From Bathymodiolus thermophilus thioautotrophic gill symbiont (GTDB lineage: Bacteria; Pseudomonadota; Gammaproteobacteria; PS1; Pseudothioglobaceae): a stretch of DNA of 64,000 nucleotides. The translations under genes were made by a program, and so were the position numbers. Shown here one piece after another: positions 8,348 to 17,534 of this stretch (its first letter is position 1; each line of letters starts with the position of its first letter). Under the pieces are notes generated by a model. The model did no database searches, was not told the DNA's origin, and saw only the letters and a program-made list of their open reading frames with translations. The stretch spans positions 2,232,001 through 2,296,000 of the forward strand of contig NZ_CP024634.1 in the NCBI RefSeq assembly GCF_003711265.1, given 5' to 3'.

Positions 8348-9332
8348 ACTAATTGACAAATTTAATCGAGAGATTACTTATTTAAGACTGTCGGTGACTG
8401 AGCATTGTAATTACCGATGTTTTTATTGTCGTGATGATGAGCAGACGCCAAATTGCAAGCGTGAAGACATTTTAAGTTATGAAGATATTGAAAAAATTGT
8501 CCAAATTTTTGCCGAATTAGGCATTACCAAAGTCCGATTAACCGGTGGGGAGCCTTTGCTGCGAAAAGGCATTGTTAAAATCGCTCGGCTGATTAGTCGT
8601 ATCGATGGTATTAACGATGTGCCTTTATCTACCAATGCACATTTATTAGAAAAATTTGCTGAAAAATTACAACAAAATGGCATTAATAGAGCAAATATTT
8701 CAATAGATTCACTGATCCCCGAAAGGTTTGAAAAAATTACCCGTGGTGGCGATTTGACCAAAGTTATTAAAGGAATTGATGCAGCCATACAAGCAGGCAT
8801 GCATCCAATCAAAATGAATGTGGTCGTAATGCGTGATGTGAATGATGATGAGATTGAATCAATGGTTGATTTTGCCATTGCCAAAAATATTGATGTGCGT
8901 TTTATTGAAACTATGCCTATTGGAGCGGTGGGTATAGAGGCACTGAGTCAGCATGTTAGTGAACAACAAATTTTTGAAAAAATCAACCAACACCTTGGCA
9001 ATAAATTAACGCCCATTACCCCCAATCAAACTGATGGCCCTGCACATAATTTTAAAATTAAAGGCACAAACTCTACTGTGGGCATCATCAGTGCAGTGTC
9101 TAACCATTTTTGCCAAACTTGTAATCGTGTTAGGCTGACTACCAAGGGGGATTTAATTTTATGTTTGGGTCAAGAAGATGCCATCTCATTAAAAGATGCG
9201 GTGCGCTCGGATTTAACCGACGATGAAATTAAACAGATGATTATCAATGCCATCAATAAAAAACCTGAGAAACATGAATTTGACACCATTGATAATATTA
9301 GCAATCGGCAAATGGTCGAGATTGGTGGATAA
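8340..9332 (+). CDS. moaA: GTP 3',8-cyclase (radical SAM)
   Basis: First step of molybdenum cofactor synthesis: converts GTP to 3',8-cyclo-7,8-dihydro-GTP. 330 aa from the ATG at 8340, matching the E. coli protein (329 aa); a GTG at 8310 would add ten unneeded residues. The SAM-binding cluster is C23-x3-C27-x2-C30 (CNYRCFYC). [12 protein letters not shown] is the SAM-contacting region. The C-terminal second cluster is [20 protein letters not shown] (CX2C..C), and the protein ends in the catalytically required Gly-Gly (EIGG). Confidence 0.97.
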   Translation: MPKLIDKFNREITYLRLSVTEHCNYRCFYCRDDEQTPNCKREDILSYEDIEKIVQIFAELGITKVRLTGGEPLLRKGIVKIARLISRIDGINDVPLSTNAHLLEKFAEKLQQNGINRANISIDSLIPERFEKITRGGDLTKVIKGIDAAIQAGMHPIKMNVVVMRDVNDDEIESMVDFAIAKNIDVRFIETMPIGAVGIEALSQHVSEQQIFEKINQHLGNKLTPITPNQTDGPAHNFKIKGTNSTVGIISAVSNHFCQTCNRVRLTTKGDLILCLGQEDAISLKDAVRSDLTDDEIKQMIINAINKKPEKHEFDTIDNISNRQMVEIGG

Positions 9333-9339
9333 AGAATAT

Positions 9340-9576
9340 ATGAAAATTTATTATTTCGCTTCGCTTAAAGAAGCCCTGAAAATGTCCAGTGAAGAAATAA
9401 CACTAAGTGCCAATATGACAGTCGCACAACTAAGGGAAAAATTGGTTGATAAACACGGCGAACGCCATTTTCCAGAGAATATTCTTTGTGCAGTTAATCA
9501 AGAAATTGCCCATGATAACTTGATTGTTAATGGCACAGATGAAGTGGCTTTTTACCCACCCGTAACGGGAGGATAA
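9340..9576 (+). CDS. moaD: Molybdopterin synthase small subunit
   Basis: Sulfur carrier of molybdopterin synthase. 78 aa from ATG at 9340 (MKIYYFASLKEAL), seven bases after the moaA stop; the ubiquitin-like fold pattern is clear and it ends in FYPPVTGG, whose terminal Gly-Gly is thiocarboxylated by MoeB. The catalytic partner moaE is not in the window. A start further upstream inside moaA would not match the family. Confidence 0.95.
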   Translation: MKIYYFASLKEALKMSSEEITLSANMTVAQLREKLVDKHGERHFPENILCAVNQEIAHDNLIVNGTDEVAFYPPVTGG

Positions 9577-9582
9577 CGCAAT

Positions 9583-10065
9583 TTACGAATAATCTTCAAA
9601 CGGGTTTTTATCCCTAAAAGTGGCAACTGCCATAGCCACAGTAAGCAAAATTAAAGAATTAAAAAATATCGGCATAATAACAAACGCATACCCTAAATTA
9701 TGAATGGTTGTACCGCCAATAATGGCCGTTACTGCGGTAGCACCGCCGGGAGGATGCATACATTTTAAAAAATGCATGGCAACAAGTGACAGGGGAATGG
9801 CAACTGAAGTGGCTAACAATGTATTGGTGATTAAATAAAAGCAAGCAACGCCCACTATGGCTGAAACACTGTGCCCACCAATTAAATTCCATGGGCGAGA
9901 GACCAAAGCGTGTGGCGAACCAAATATCACAATAGCCGATGCACCTGTTGAAGCAACAATCAAAGGGGAGTTGGCACTTTGCAAAATAACACTAGAAAAA
10001 AATTCAGCCATCGCCACGGCTATAAATGCACCAACTGCTGAAATTAATAATTCTTTATTGCTCAC
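9583..10065 (-). CDS. HPP family integral membrane protein
   Basis: 160 aa with four predicted transmembrane helices. The defining HPP motif is present in a loop: CMHPPGGATAV (residues ~101-111). Some HPP proteins of cyanobacteria and plastids take part in nitrite transport; that, plus its position as the last gene of the nitrate reductase cluster, suggests movement of nitrite or another nitrogen oxyanion across the inner membrane. The ATG at 10065 follows the DsrC-like gene by 18 bases. It converges with moaD (6-base gap). Confidence 0.85.
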   Translation of the reverse strand: MSNKELLISAVGAFIAVAMAEFFSSVILQSANSPLIVASTGASAIVIFGSPHALVSRPWNLIGGHSVSAIVGVACFYLITNTLLATSVAIPLSLVAMHFLKCMHPPGGATAVTAIIGGTTIHNLGYAFVIMPIFFNSLILLTVAMAVATFRDKNPFEDYS

Positions 10066-10083
10066 CCACTCCCCACTATATTA

Positions 10084-10422
10084 TTAGCCCGTACTCCAAC
10101 CTCTTGGGCGTTTCATACCTGATATTTTACAGGTTTGTTTGACATAACCATAAGGAAACATAAGGAATAACTTGGTTTTGGCGGATTTTTTATCAACCCC
10201 TAAATATTCACCAAAATTCTTAGCAGTATGCCTGATGTCTGGCACAATGCCATGCTCTTTGTAATAATCTTGCATAAACTCAAAGATGGCCCAATAATCA
10301 TCAGTCAACTCAATGTCTTCTGATTTGGCTAATTCGATTGCCACTTCTTTGTTCCATTCCTCTGGATTAATTAAATATCCCTCAGGATCTAATTCTATTT
10401 GTTTGCCGTTTACTGTCATCAT
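10084..10422 (-). CDS. DsrC/TusE family protein lacking the penultimate cysteine
   Basis: 112 aa, the right size for DsrC. It has the family's DPEGYLINPEEWN start, a DIRHTAK-type segment and KQTCKISGMKRPRG at the C-terminus. The Cys of this segment corresponds to CysB of DsrC, but the position of the essential penultimate Cys (CysA, eleven residues later) is Trp and the tail reads GWSTG. So it cannot form the DsrC intramolecular trisulfide or act as TusE; it resembles non-canonical, possibly regulatory family members. It is in the nar cluster, 2 bases from the PpiC-like gene. Confidence 0.88.
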   Translation of the reverse strand: MMTVNGKQIELDPEGYLINPEEWNKEVAIELAKSEDIELTDDYWAIFEFMQDYYKEHGIVPDIRHTAKNFGEYLGVDKKSAKTKLFLMFPYGYVKQTCKISGMKRPRGWSTG

Positions 10423-10424
10423 TT

Positions 10425-10880
10425 TTATTTTATCCTTACATTCATTGCACTGGGGTCTTTGAAATCAAACCCTTTTATCTCAGCATTAGCCGCCAGCATT
10501 TGGATATATTCATTAATACCCGAAGTGGTTGATTGATTTTGTAAATATTCTTTGATGTGATTTTCAACCAAATTGAATGGCAATTGCTGATTGGTACTCT
10601 TATCAAAAAACTTTTTGTCATTATTTTCATAATACCTTTTACAAGCAACTTCATCAGCAGTTGGCACCTTTAGGTTGTCCTCCAATAATTGATTAATCTT
10701 CACTTCTTGGTCGCTGTCATTACTGTTTGTTTTTGCCGCTTGTAAAAGTAATTGTTGCACGACCAATGCTTGTGCCGCATTGAAAATAACAGTTTCAACA
10801 TTGGGGGCATCTGTTTGATATTGCATTTCTCTAAATACATCATCATCAGTGATTTCTATATTATTAACTTTAATTGGCAT
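10425..10880 (-). CDS. NifM/PpiC-like protein without parvulin domain
   Basis: 151 aa. The first ~95 residues match the N-terminal helical part of NifM/PpiC-type peptidyl-prolyl isomerases (IKVNNIEITDDDVFREMQYQ, AAQALVVQQLLLQAA, then DEVACKRYYENNDKKF). The last ~50 match their C-terminal helix (QLPFNLVENHIKEYL, then INEYIQMLAANAEIKGFD). The ~90-residue parvulin domain that should lie between is absent, with the frame intact. Full-length relatives occur within nar operons and are thought to assist nitrate reductase assembly. Here only a chaperone-like function without prolyl isomerase activity seems possible. Confidence 0.85.
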   Translation of the reverse strand: MPIKVNNIEITDDDVFREMQYQTDAPNVETVIFNAAQALVVQQLLLQAAKTNSNDSDQEVKINQLLEDNLKVPTADEVACKRYYENNDKKFFDKSTNQQLPFNLVENHIKEYLQNQSTTSGINEYIQMLAANAEIKGFDFKDPSAMNVRIK

Positions 10881-10886
10881 GGTTGG

Positions 10887-11567
10887 CTACCCTCTTCTTC
10901 TAACGATTTGATAGTTGCTACGAGTAAGGTATTGCACTGGAACGCTCCAAATATGCACCAATCGTGTGAATGGAAAAATAACAAATAAACTCATTCCTAA
11001 CACTAAATGTAATTTAAACACCCAAGCCTCGGCGATAATGAAATCAGCAGCACCTGTTCTAAATGTTACAATGTGTTGCGCCCAATTTGCCAAAGCAATC
11101 ATTGAACTGCCGTCTAAATGTTGGGCTGAATAGGGAATGGTAATCAAACCTAATAACAATTGCACAAACAAATAAAGCAAAACAAATGTATCGCTAAATT
11201 TAGATGTCCTGCTAATGCGCTTATCAAACAAGCGTCTGTTAAGCAAAATAAGCATTCCAATTAAACACATAGTGCCAAAAATACCGCCGGCAGTCATTGC
11301 CATAATTTGCTTAGTGCCTGCGCTCATAAATGGGTGATATACCCACTCTGGGGTCAACAATCCAACAAAATGACCGAAAAACAACAAAATTATCCCAATA
11401 TGGAATAAATTGCTACCAACCAACATTCCCTTCTTACGCAACAATTGCGATGAGTCTGCTTTCCAAGTATATTGGTCTCTGTCGTAACGCATGGCACTGC
11501 CCAACAGAAATATTGTCATGGCAATATAGGGAAAATAACCGAAAAAAAACTGATTTAAAAAAACCAT
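10887..11567 (-). CDS. narI: Respiratory nitrate reductase gamma subunit (cytochrome b)
   Basis: Membrane subunit that oxidises quinol and passes electrons through two hemes b to NarH. 226 aa (E. coli 225). Five transmembrane helices; putative heme-ligand His residues are seen in HIGIILLFFGHFVGL near residue 56-66 and in LHLVLGMSLFVIFPFTRLVHIWS near residues 187-205. The N-terminus LNQFFFGYFPYIAMTIFLLG is typical. It starts 12 bases after narJ, as in other narGHJI operons. Confidence 0.95.
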   Translation of the reverse strand: MVFLNQFFFGYFPYIAMTIFLLGSAMRYDRDQYTWKADSSQLLRKKGMLVGSNLFHIGIILLFFGHFVGLLTPEWVYHPFMSAGTKQIMAMTAGGIFGTMCLIGMLILLNRRLFDKRISRTSKFSDTFVLLYLFVQLLLGLITIPYSAQHLDGSSMIALANWAQHIVTFRTGAADFIIAEAWVFKLHLVLGMSLFVIFPFTRLVHIWSVPVQYLTRSNYQIVRRRG

Positions 11568-11579
11568 AATATATCTCCT

Positions 11580-12236
11580 TTAATTTAAACTTGCGTCATC
11601 TTCGCAAGTATTACATTCTGAGGTTTCACCGCTGAACGCCTCTTGTTCTTTCCAAAGCTCATCCAATTCATCTAAAGTCTCTGGTTCTTTAGGTGAGTTT
11701 TTTATGGCTTCAGCAACTCTGAATTTATTCACTTTAATTTTAGACAACTCTTCTAATGCAATAAATATCGCCTTATAAGGTGATTTATTTTTCTTCAAAT
11801 GTCCGCCGATTAAAGCAATAATATCAATAGAATCTCCTAACGATTCTTTTGCCTCTTCAGCCTCACACAAAGATAAATATTCTAAAAATAATGGCAAATA
11901 ATCAGGCAGTTCTTTTTTATTAATAAACAGCCCTTTGCTGGCATACATATCCGTCAAATCAACCATTGCTTGACCTCTGTCTCGTGATTCGCCGTGAATA
12001 TGCTCAAAGAGATTTAGGCAATGATTTCTACTTCTATCAAATGTGCTAACAAAGCGCTCTTGCAATGCCAAAAAATCTTCATTTTTATACTCATCAATAA
12101 AAACCAACAAATCTTTGAGTGTTTTTTTAGGCAATAAATTTTCTTCCTTTAAAACCTCAATCAAATCTTCGGTGTTTGCTTGGACACTCTCTTCTGGATA
12201 AGACAATAAAATTGCCAAAACTTTTAATGTTTTCAT
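11580..12236 (-). CDS. narJ: Nitrate reductase assembly chaperone
   Basis: Cytoplasmic TorD-like chaperone that binds apo-NarG and allows Mo-cofactor and FeS insertion. 218 aa. Typical sequences are KVLAILLSYPEESVQ at the start and the central HIHGESRDRGQAMVDLTDMY with the conserved RGxAMvdL segment, followed by LPDYLPLFLEYLS. It overlaps the narH stop by 4 bases (ATGA), so translation is coupled. An acidic tail with Cys (TSECNTCEDDASLN) is slightly unusual. Confidence 0.95.
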   Translation of the reverse strand: MKTLKVLAILLSYPEESVQANTEDLIEVLKEENLLPKKTLKDLLVFIDEYKNEDFLALQERFVSTFDRSRNHCLNLFEHIHGESRDRGQAMVDLTDMYASKGLFINKKELPDYLPLFLEYLSLCEAEEAKESLGDSIDIIALIGGHLKKNKSPYKAIFIALEELSKIKVNKFRVAEAIKNSPKEPETLDELDELWKEQEAFSGETSECNTCEDDASLN

Positions 12237-13774
12237 GGAATTTTCCCGCTCATTGTATTTTTATGTGTGTTGCCGCCAAACAAAGTTGCTGTTGTTGCCC
12301 CTTCTGAACAACCGTTGCCAAAAGTAAACCCACAAGAGGATTTATTACTAAAAGCAATTTCATTATCAAAAGGCGTATCGCCTGAATATTCTTTGTGGTT
12401 TGTCGGAATAACAAATCTATCTTCATAAGCAGCCAGCGCCATGGTTTTATACATATCGTCAACCATATCTTCTGTTAATCCAACTTCATCCAAAACCTCT
12501 GTCAAGCGTGTGTTATCAACTTTTTTGCTACGCATAAAGTTACGCATGGCTATCATTCTTTTTAAAGCAAAAATAATAGGTTCGTCATTCCCAGCCGTGA
12601 GCATATTGGCTAAATATCGAACCGGAATACGCAGATCCTCCACATTAGGAATAGGTCCTCTATGATCAATCACCCCTTTTTCAATGGCATTTTGAATAGG
12701 AGACAGTGGTGGCACATACCAAACCATTGGTAAGGTTCTATACTCAGGATGTAATGGAAAGGCTACTTTCCAATCAATTGCCATTTTATAAACAGGTGAG
12801 TTTTTAGCGGCTTCCATCCAACTATCAGGCACGCCATCTTTTTTGGCTTGTTTTTGCACTGCTTCATCATGCGGATCTAGAAATATTTCTAACTGCGCCT
12901 CATATAAGTCTTTTTCATCACTTATATTTGCCATTTCTTCAATTCTATCTGCATCATACAGAATAACGCCTAAATTACGAATTCTACCAACACAAGTTTC
13001 AGAGCAAACGGTGGGTTCGCCCGATTCTATTCTTGGGTAACAAAAAGTACATTTTTCTGATTTTCCAGATTGCCAGTTATAATAAATTTTCTTATAAGGA
13101 CAGGCGCTAACACACATTCTCCAGCCCCTGCATTTGTCTTGATCAATTAAGACAATGCCGTCTTCTTCTCTTTTATAAATCGCACCACTTGGGCATGCGG
13201 CAACGCAAGTTGGATTAAGACAATGTTCACACAATCTAGGCAAATACATCATAAAGGTGTTTTCAAATTCGCCGTAAATTTGTTTTTCAATTTCTTTGAA
13301 ATTATAATCTTTTGCGCGTTTTTTAAACTCACCCCCTAAGATTTCTTCCCAGTTCGGACCCCATTCTGGTTTTTCCATTACTTCACCAGTAATCATAGAA
13401 TGTGGCCTTGCTACTGGTGGTGTTGACATCTCAGATGCAGTTTGCAAATGTGCATAATTAAAGGTAAATGGTTCATAATAATCATCGATTTCGGGTAAAT
13501 CAGGGTTGGCAAATATTTTTGCCAACAATCTAAACTTACCGCCCACTTTGGGTTGCAATTTTCCATTTTTAGAAACCCAGCCACCGTTCCATTTATCTTG
13601 ATTTTCCCAATCTACTGGATAGCCAATACCCGGTTTGGTTTCTACATTATTAAACCAAGCGTATTCAACGCCTTGACGCGAAGTCCAAACATTTTTACAA
13701 GTAACCGAACATGTGTGGCAACCGATGCATTTGTCTAAATTTAAGACCATTCCTATTTGCGCTCTTATTTTCAT
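12233..13774 (-). CDS. narH: Respiratory nitrate reductase beta subunit (iron-sulfur)
   Basis: Carries three [4Fe-4S] and one [3Fe-4S] cluster that link NarI to NarG. 513 aa (E. coli 512). The four Cys groups are CIGCHTCSVTCKN (N-terminus), CEHCLNPTCVAACPSG, CRGWRMCVSACPYKK and CTFCYPRIESGEPTVCSETC. The Trp in the third group (CxxW) is the normal NarH signature of the [3Fe-4S] site. It overlaps narG and narJ by 4 bases each. Faces the cytoplasm. Confidence 0.97.
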   Translation of the reverse strand: MKIRAQIGMVLNLDKCIGCHTCSVTCKNVWTSRQGVEYAWFNNVETKPGIGYPVDWENQDKWNGGWVSKNGKLQPKVGGKFRLLAKIFANPDLPEIDDYYEPFTFNYAHLQTASEMSTPPVARPHSMITGEVMEKPEWGPNWEEILGGEFKKRAKDYNFKEIEKQIYGEFENTFMMYLPRLCEHCLNPTCVAACPSGAIYKREEDGIVLIDQDKCRGWRMCVSACPYKKIYYNWQSGKSEKCTFCYPRIESGEPTVCSETCVGRIRNLGVILYDADRIEEMANISDEKDLYEAQLEIFLDPHDEAVQKQAKKDGVPDSWMEAAKNSPVYKMAIDWKVAFPLHPEYRTLPMVWYVPPLSPIQNAIEKGVIDHRGPIPNVEDLRIPVRYLANMLTAGNDEPIIFALKRMIAMRNFMRSKKVDNTRLTEVLDEVGLTEDMVDDMYKTMALAAYEDRFVIPTNHKEYSGDTPFDNEIAFSNKSSCGFTFGNGCSEGATTATLFGGNTHKNTMSGKIP

Positions 13775-16700
13775 GACTTATCTCCTTTTATTGGTTCATC
13801 CTTCCACTCAATCTTATCCATTTTACGAACAATAACAAACTCATCTCGATTAGACCCAACAGTGCCATAATAGTTAAATCCATACGATTGTTGTGCATAA
13901 CCGCCAATCATATGAGTTGGTTTGGTAATGGTTCTGGTAACTGAATTGTGAATACCACCCCTAAAACCAGATTTTTCTGCCACAGGTGTGGTGTTTATTT
14001 TTTCTTGAGCGTGATACATCATCGACATACCTTTGGGAATTCTTTGTGAAACAACGGCTCTTGCGGCAATTGTACCGTTGACATTATAGAGTTCAATCCA
14101 GTCATTATCTTCAACGCCTATTTTTCCAGCATCGGTCTCACTCAGCCATACAACTGGGCCACCACGATTAAGTGTTAACATTAATAAATTATCGGAATAA
14201 GTGGAATGAATACCCCATTTTTGATGCGGTGTAATCCAGTTTAAAACCACTTGCGGGCGATTGTCATTATTGTCATTAATAATGGGCGCTATTGTCTTGG
14301 TATTAATTGGTGGCTTGTAAGTACATAAATTTTCACCAAAATCTACCATCCATTTGTGGTCTTGATAAAACTGTTGCCTACCAGTTAAAGTCCGCCATGG
14401 AATATACTCATGCACATTGGTGTAACCAGCATTATAACTGACATGCTCATCTTCCAACCCAGACCAAGTTGGAGAGGAAATAATTTTTCTAGGTTGTGCT
14501 TGCACATCTCTAAAACGAATTTTTTCATCTTCTTTTGGTTTTGCTAGATGGGTATGGTCTCTTCCGGTTATTTTGCCCAAAGCCTCCCAAGCTTTAACGG
14601 CCACTTGGCCATTGGTCTCTGGTGCAAGTGATAGAATAACTTCTGTGGCATCAATATCTGTTTCTATTTTTGGCAATCCTTTAGAAACACCCTCTTCTCT
14701 TACCGTTGTGTTTAAGTTGCCTAACAAGGTTATTTCATCTTCGGTATTCCAGGCGATGCCTTTGCCACCGTTGCCAATCTTACTCATTAAAGGCCCTAAA
14801 GAAGTAAATTTTTTGTAAGTGTCGGGGTAATTGCGTTCAACCTCAATGAAATTAGGCATCGTTTTACCTGGAATTGCTTCACATTCATCATCAAACCAAG
14901 CTTTAACATCAGTTGCCTGTGCCATTTCTCCCGGTGTGTCATGCAAAATAGGTAGGGCGACAACATCTTTTTCTTTGTCTAAATGACCGGGGCAAAGTTC
15001 TGAGAATTTTTTTGCCAAACCTTTGTAAATTTCCCAATCACTTCTTGATTCCCAAGCAGGGTCAACCGCTTTAGAAAGAGGATGAATGAAAGGATGCATA
15101 TCCGAAGTATTCAGGTCGTTTTTTTCATACCAAGTTGCTGATGGCAAGACAATATCAGAATACAAACAAGTGGTTGACATTCTAAAATCAAGCGTTACAA
15201 ATAAATCAACTTTACCTTCGGCACCATCACGCCATTTAACTTCAGAGGGCTTTTTGTCCGTTTCTTTGCCAAATACTGCATTTTGTGTACCCAGTAAATG
15301 TTTCAGCATATATTCATGACCTTTGCCACTAGAGCCTAATAAATTGGAGCGCCAAATAAACATATTGCGAGGGAAGTTTTTAGGGTTATCAGGATCTTCA
15401 CAAGAAAATTTCAATTCTTTAGACTTTAATTGTTGCACAATATAATCTTTAATATCCATGCCAGCTGCGGCAGCTTTTTTTGTAACTTCCAATGGATTTT
15501 CTTCAAATTGAGGTGCAGAAGGCAACCAACCCATTTTTTCGCTACGCACATTACAATCAATCAATGAATAGTTTTCCCAATCTTTTTTGTCTGCTAAAGG
15601 AGATAAAATTTCATCAACCCCTAATTTCTCATAACGCCATTGACTGGAATGATTGTAGAAAAATGAAGTACCATTCATATGCCTAGGAGGACGATGCCAG
15701 TCCAAACCAAAGGCCAATGGCTGCCAACCCGTTTGCGGGCGAAGTTTTTCTTGTCCAACATAGTGCGCCCAGCCACCGCCTGATTTACCAATACATCCGC
15801 ACATCATCAATACATTGATAATGCCACGATAAATCATATCCATATGGTACCAATGATTAACAGCAGCGCCCAAAATTACCATTGATTTGCCTTCTGTTTT
15901 ATGGGCATTTTCTGAAAATTCTTTGGCAATACGAATCACTTGCTCTCTAGGGACGCCTGTTACTTTTTCATTCCAAGCAGGCGTATAAGGAACATCGTCG
16001 TCAAAAGAACTGGCAACATTTTCACCCCCTAAACCTTGATCAACGCTGTAGTTTGCCATCATTAAATCAAAAACTGTGGCAACTTTAACTTCTTTACCGT
16101 TAGCCAGTGTTACTTTTTTAATGGGGACATTTCTTTGTAAAATAGCGTCATGATCAGTATTGGTAAATATTTCTTGATCATGTTCTTTATTATTAAAATA
16201 AGGGAAACCAACGGATACAATATCATCGTTATCATTTTTCAAAGTTGTTTTAGGGCTGATGTCTTCGCCATTTTTAACATTTTTACTTTTAATATTCCAC
16301 TTTCCAGAGCCGTCCCATCTTGAACCAACGGTTCCTGTAGGCACTACAATTTCATTGGTATTTTCATCAATTAATAAGGGCTTCCATTCGGCATTGTCTT
16401 TTTCGCCTAGCGTGTTTTCCATATCTGAGGCTCTTAAAGTTCTGGTTGGCGACAAAATGTCATTTTTTTCTTCCAAAATAACAAGAAAAGGCATATCGGT
16501 ATATTGCTTAATATAGCCCGTAAAATAGTCGCTTTTATTATCCAAATGGTATTCTTTTAAGATAATATGCCCCATGGTCATTGCCAAAGCAGCATCCGTA
16601 CCTTGAGTAGGCGCCATCCATTCATCAGAAAGTTTGGCAACTTCACTAAAGTCAGGAGTTACTGCAATAGTTTTGGTGCCGCTATAACGCGTTTCTGTGA

Positions 16701-17505
16701 AAAAATGCGCATCAGGTGTGCGTGTTTGTGGCACATTAGAACCCCAAGCCATAATATAAGATGAGTTATACCAATCTGCACTTTCAGGCACATCTGTTTG
16801 CTCACCCCAAACCTGAGGAGAGGCTGGTGGCAAATCACAATACCAATCATAAAAACTTAAACAAGTTCCACCTATAAGTGATAAATAACGAGAGCCAGCA
16901 GCATAAGATACCATTGACATAGCAGGGATTGGCGAGAAACCAACCACTCTATCTGGGCCATAAGTTTTTGCGGTATAAATATTAGAAGCGGCAATAATTT
17001 CATTCACCTCCTCCCAATCTGCTCGAACCATTCCACCTAAGCCACGAACTTTTTTATATTCCTGAGATTTCTCTTTGTCATCCATAATAGCCTTCCAAGC
17101 ATCAACTGGGTCTGAATTTTGACGCTTGGCTTCACGCCAAATTCTTAACAACCTAGAGCGAATTAAAGGATATTTAAGACGAGTAGAACTGTATAAATAC
17201 CATGAATATGAAGCGCCTCTTGGGCAGCCACGAGGCTCATGATCAGGCAAGTCGGGGCGGGTTCTTGGGTAATTAGTTTGTTGCGTCTCCCAAGTTACCA
17301 AACCATTTTTAACATAAATCTTCCAACTACAAGACCCAGTGCAATTAACACCGTGTGTTGAACGAACTACCTTGTCGTGTCCCCAACGACCACGATAGGC
17401 ACGCTCCCAATCTCTATTCTCATAGACCAACTTTCCATGTCCATTAGAAAACTCTTCCGCTTTTTCTTTATTAAAAAAACTCAATCTGTCTAATAAATGA
17501 CTCAT
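13771..17505 (-). CDS. narG: Respiratory nitrate reductase alpha subunit (Mo-bisMGD)
   Basis: Catalytic subunit reducing nitrate to nitrite in the cytoplasm. 1244 aa (E. coli 1247). The N-terminal FS0 cluster region is GVNCTGSCSWKIYVKNG followed by CPRGASYSWYLYS; the Mo-ligand region is GGTCLSFYDWYCDLPPASP, and WGSNVPQTRTPDAHFFTE follows. All are as in membrane-bound NarG rather than periplasmic NapA. There is no Tat leader, as expected for an inward-facing enzyme. narK lies 29 bases upstream on the same strand. Confidence 0.98.
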   Translation of the reverse strand: MSHLLDRLSFFNKEKAEEFSNGHGKLVYENRDWERAYRGRWGHDKVVRSTHGVNCTGSCSWKIYVKNGLVTWETQQTNYPRTRPDLPDHEPRGCPRGASYSWYLYSSTRLKYPLIRSRLLRIWREAKRQNSDPVDAWKAIMDDKEKSQEYKKVRGLGGMVRADWEEVNEIIAASNIYTAKTYGPDRVVGFSPIPAMSMVSYAAGSRYLSLIGGTCLSFYDWYCDLPPASPQVWGEQTDVPESADWYNSSYIMAWGSNVPQTRTPDAHFFTETRYSGTKTIAVTPDFSEVAKLSDEWMAPTQGTDAALAMTMGHIILKEYHLDNKSDYFTGYIKQYTDMPFLVILEEKNDILSPTRTLRASDMENTLGEKDNAEWKPLLIDENTNEIVVPTGTVGSRWDGSGKWNIKSKNVKNGEDISPKTTLKNDNDDIVSVGFPYFNNKEHDQEIFTNTDHDAILQRNVPIKKVTLANGKEVKVATVFDLMMANYSVDQGLGGENVASSFDDDVPYTPAWNEKVTGVPREQVIRIAKEFSENAHKTEGKSMVILGAAVNHWYHMDMIYRGIINVLMMCGCIGKSGGGWAHYVGQEKLRPQTGWQPLAFGLDWHRPPRHMNGTSFFYNHSSQWRYEKLGVDEILSPLADKKDWENYSLIDCNVRSEKMGWLPSAPQFEENPLEVTKKAAAAGMDIKDYIVQQLKSKELKFSCEDPDNPKNFPRNMFIWRSNLLGSSGKGHEYMLKHLLGTQNAVFGKETDKKPSEVKWRDGAEGKVDLFVTLDFRMSTTCLYSDIVLPSATWYEKNDLNTSDMHPFIHPLSKAVDPAWESRSDWEIYKGLAKKFSELCPGHLDKEKDVVALPILHDTPGEMAQATDVKAWFDDECEAIPGKTMPNFIEVERNYPDTYKKFTSLGPLMSKIGNGGKGIAWNTEDEITLLGNLNTTVREEGVSKGLPKIETDIDATEVILSLAPETNGQVAVKAWEALGKITGRDHTHLAKPKEDEKIRFRDVQAQPRKIISSPTWSGLEDEHVSYNAGYTNVHEYIPWRTLTGRQQFYQDHKWMVDFGENLCTYKPPINTKTIAPIINDNNDNRPQVVLNWITPHQKWGIHSTYSDNLLMLTLNRGGPVVWLSETDAGKIGVEDNDWIELYNVNGTIAARAVVSQRIPKGMSMMYHAQEKINTTPVAEKSGFRGGIHNSVTRTITKPTHMIGGYAQQSYGFNYYGTVGSNRDEFVIVRKMDKIEWKDEPIKGDKS

Positions 17506-17534
17506 ATTTTTTCTCCTAATTTATGATAGTTTTG

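Noticed and set aside
10084-10422. Canonical DsrC of the reverse sulfite reductase pathway
   Set aside because: The penultimate Cys is missing and no dsr genes are adjacent.
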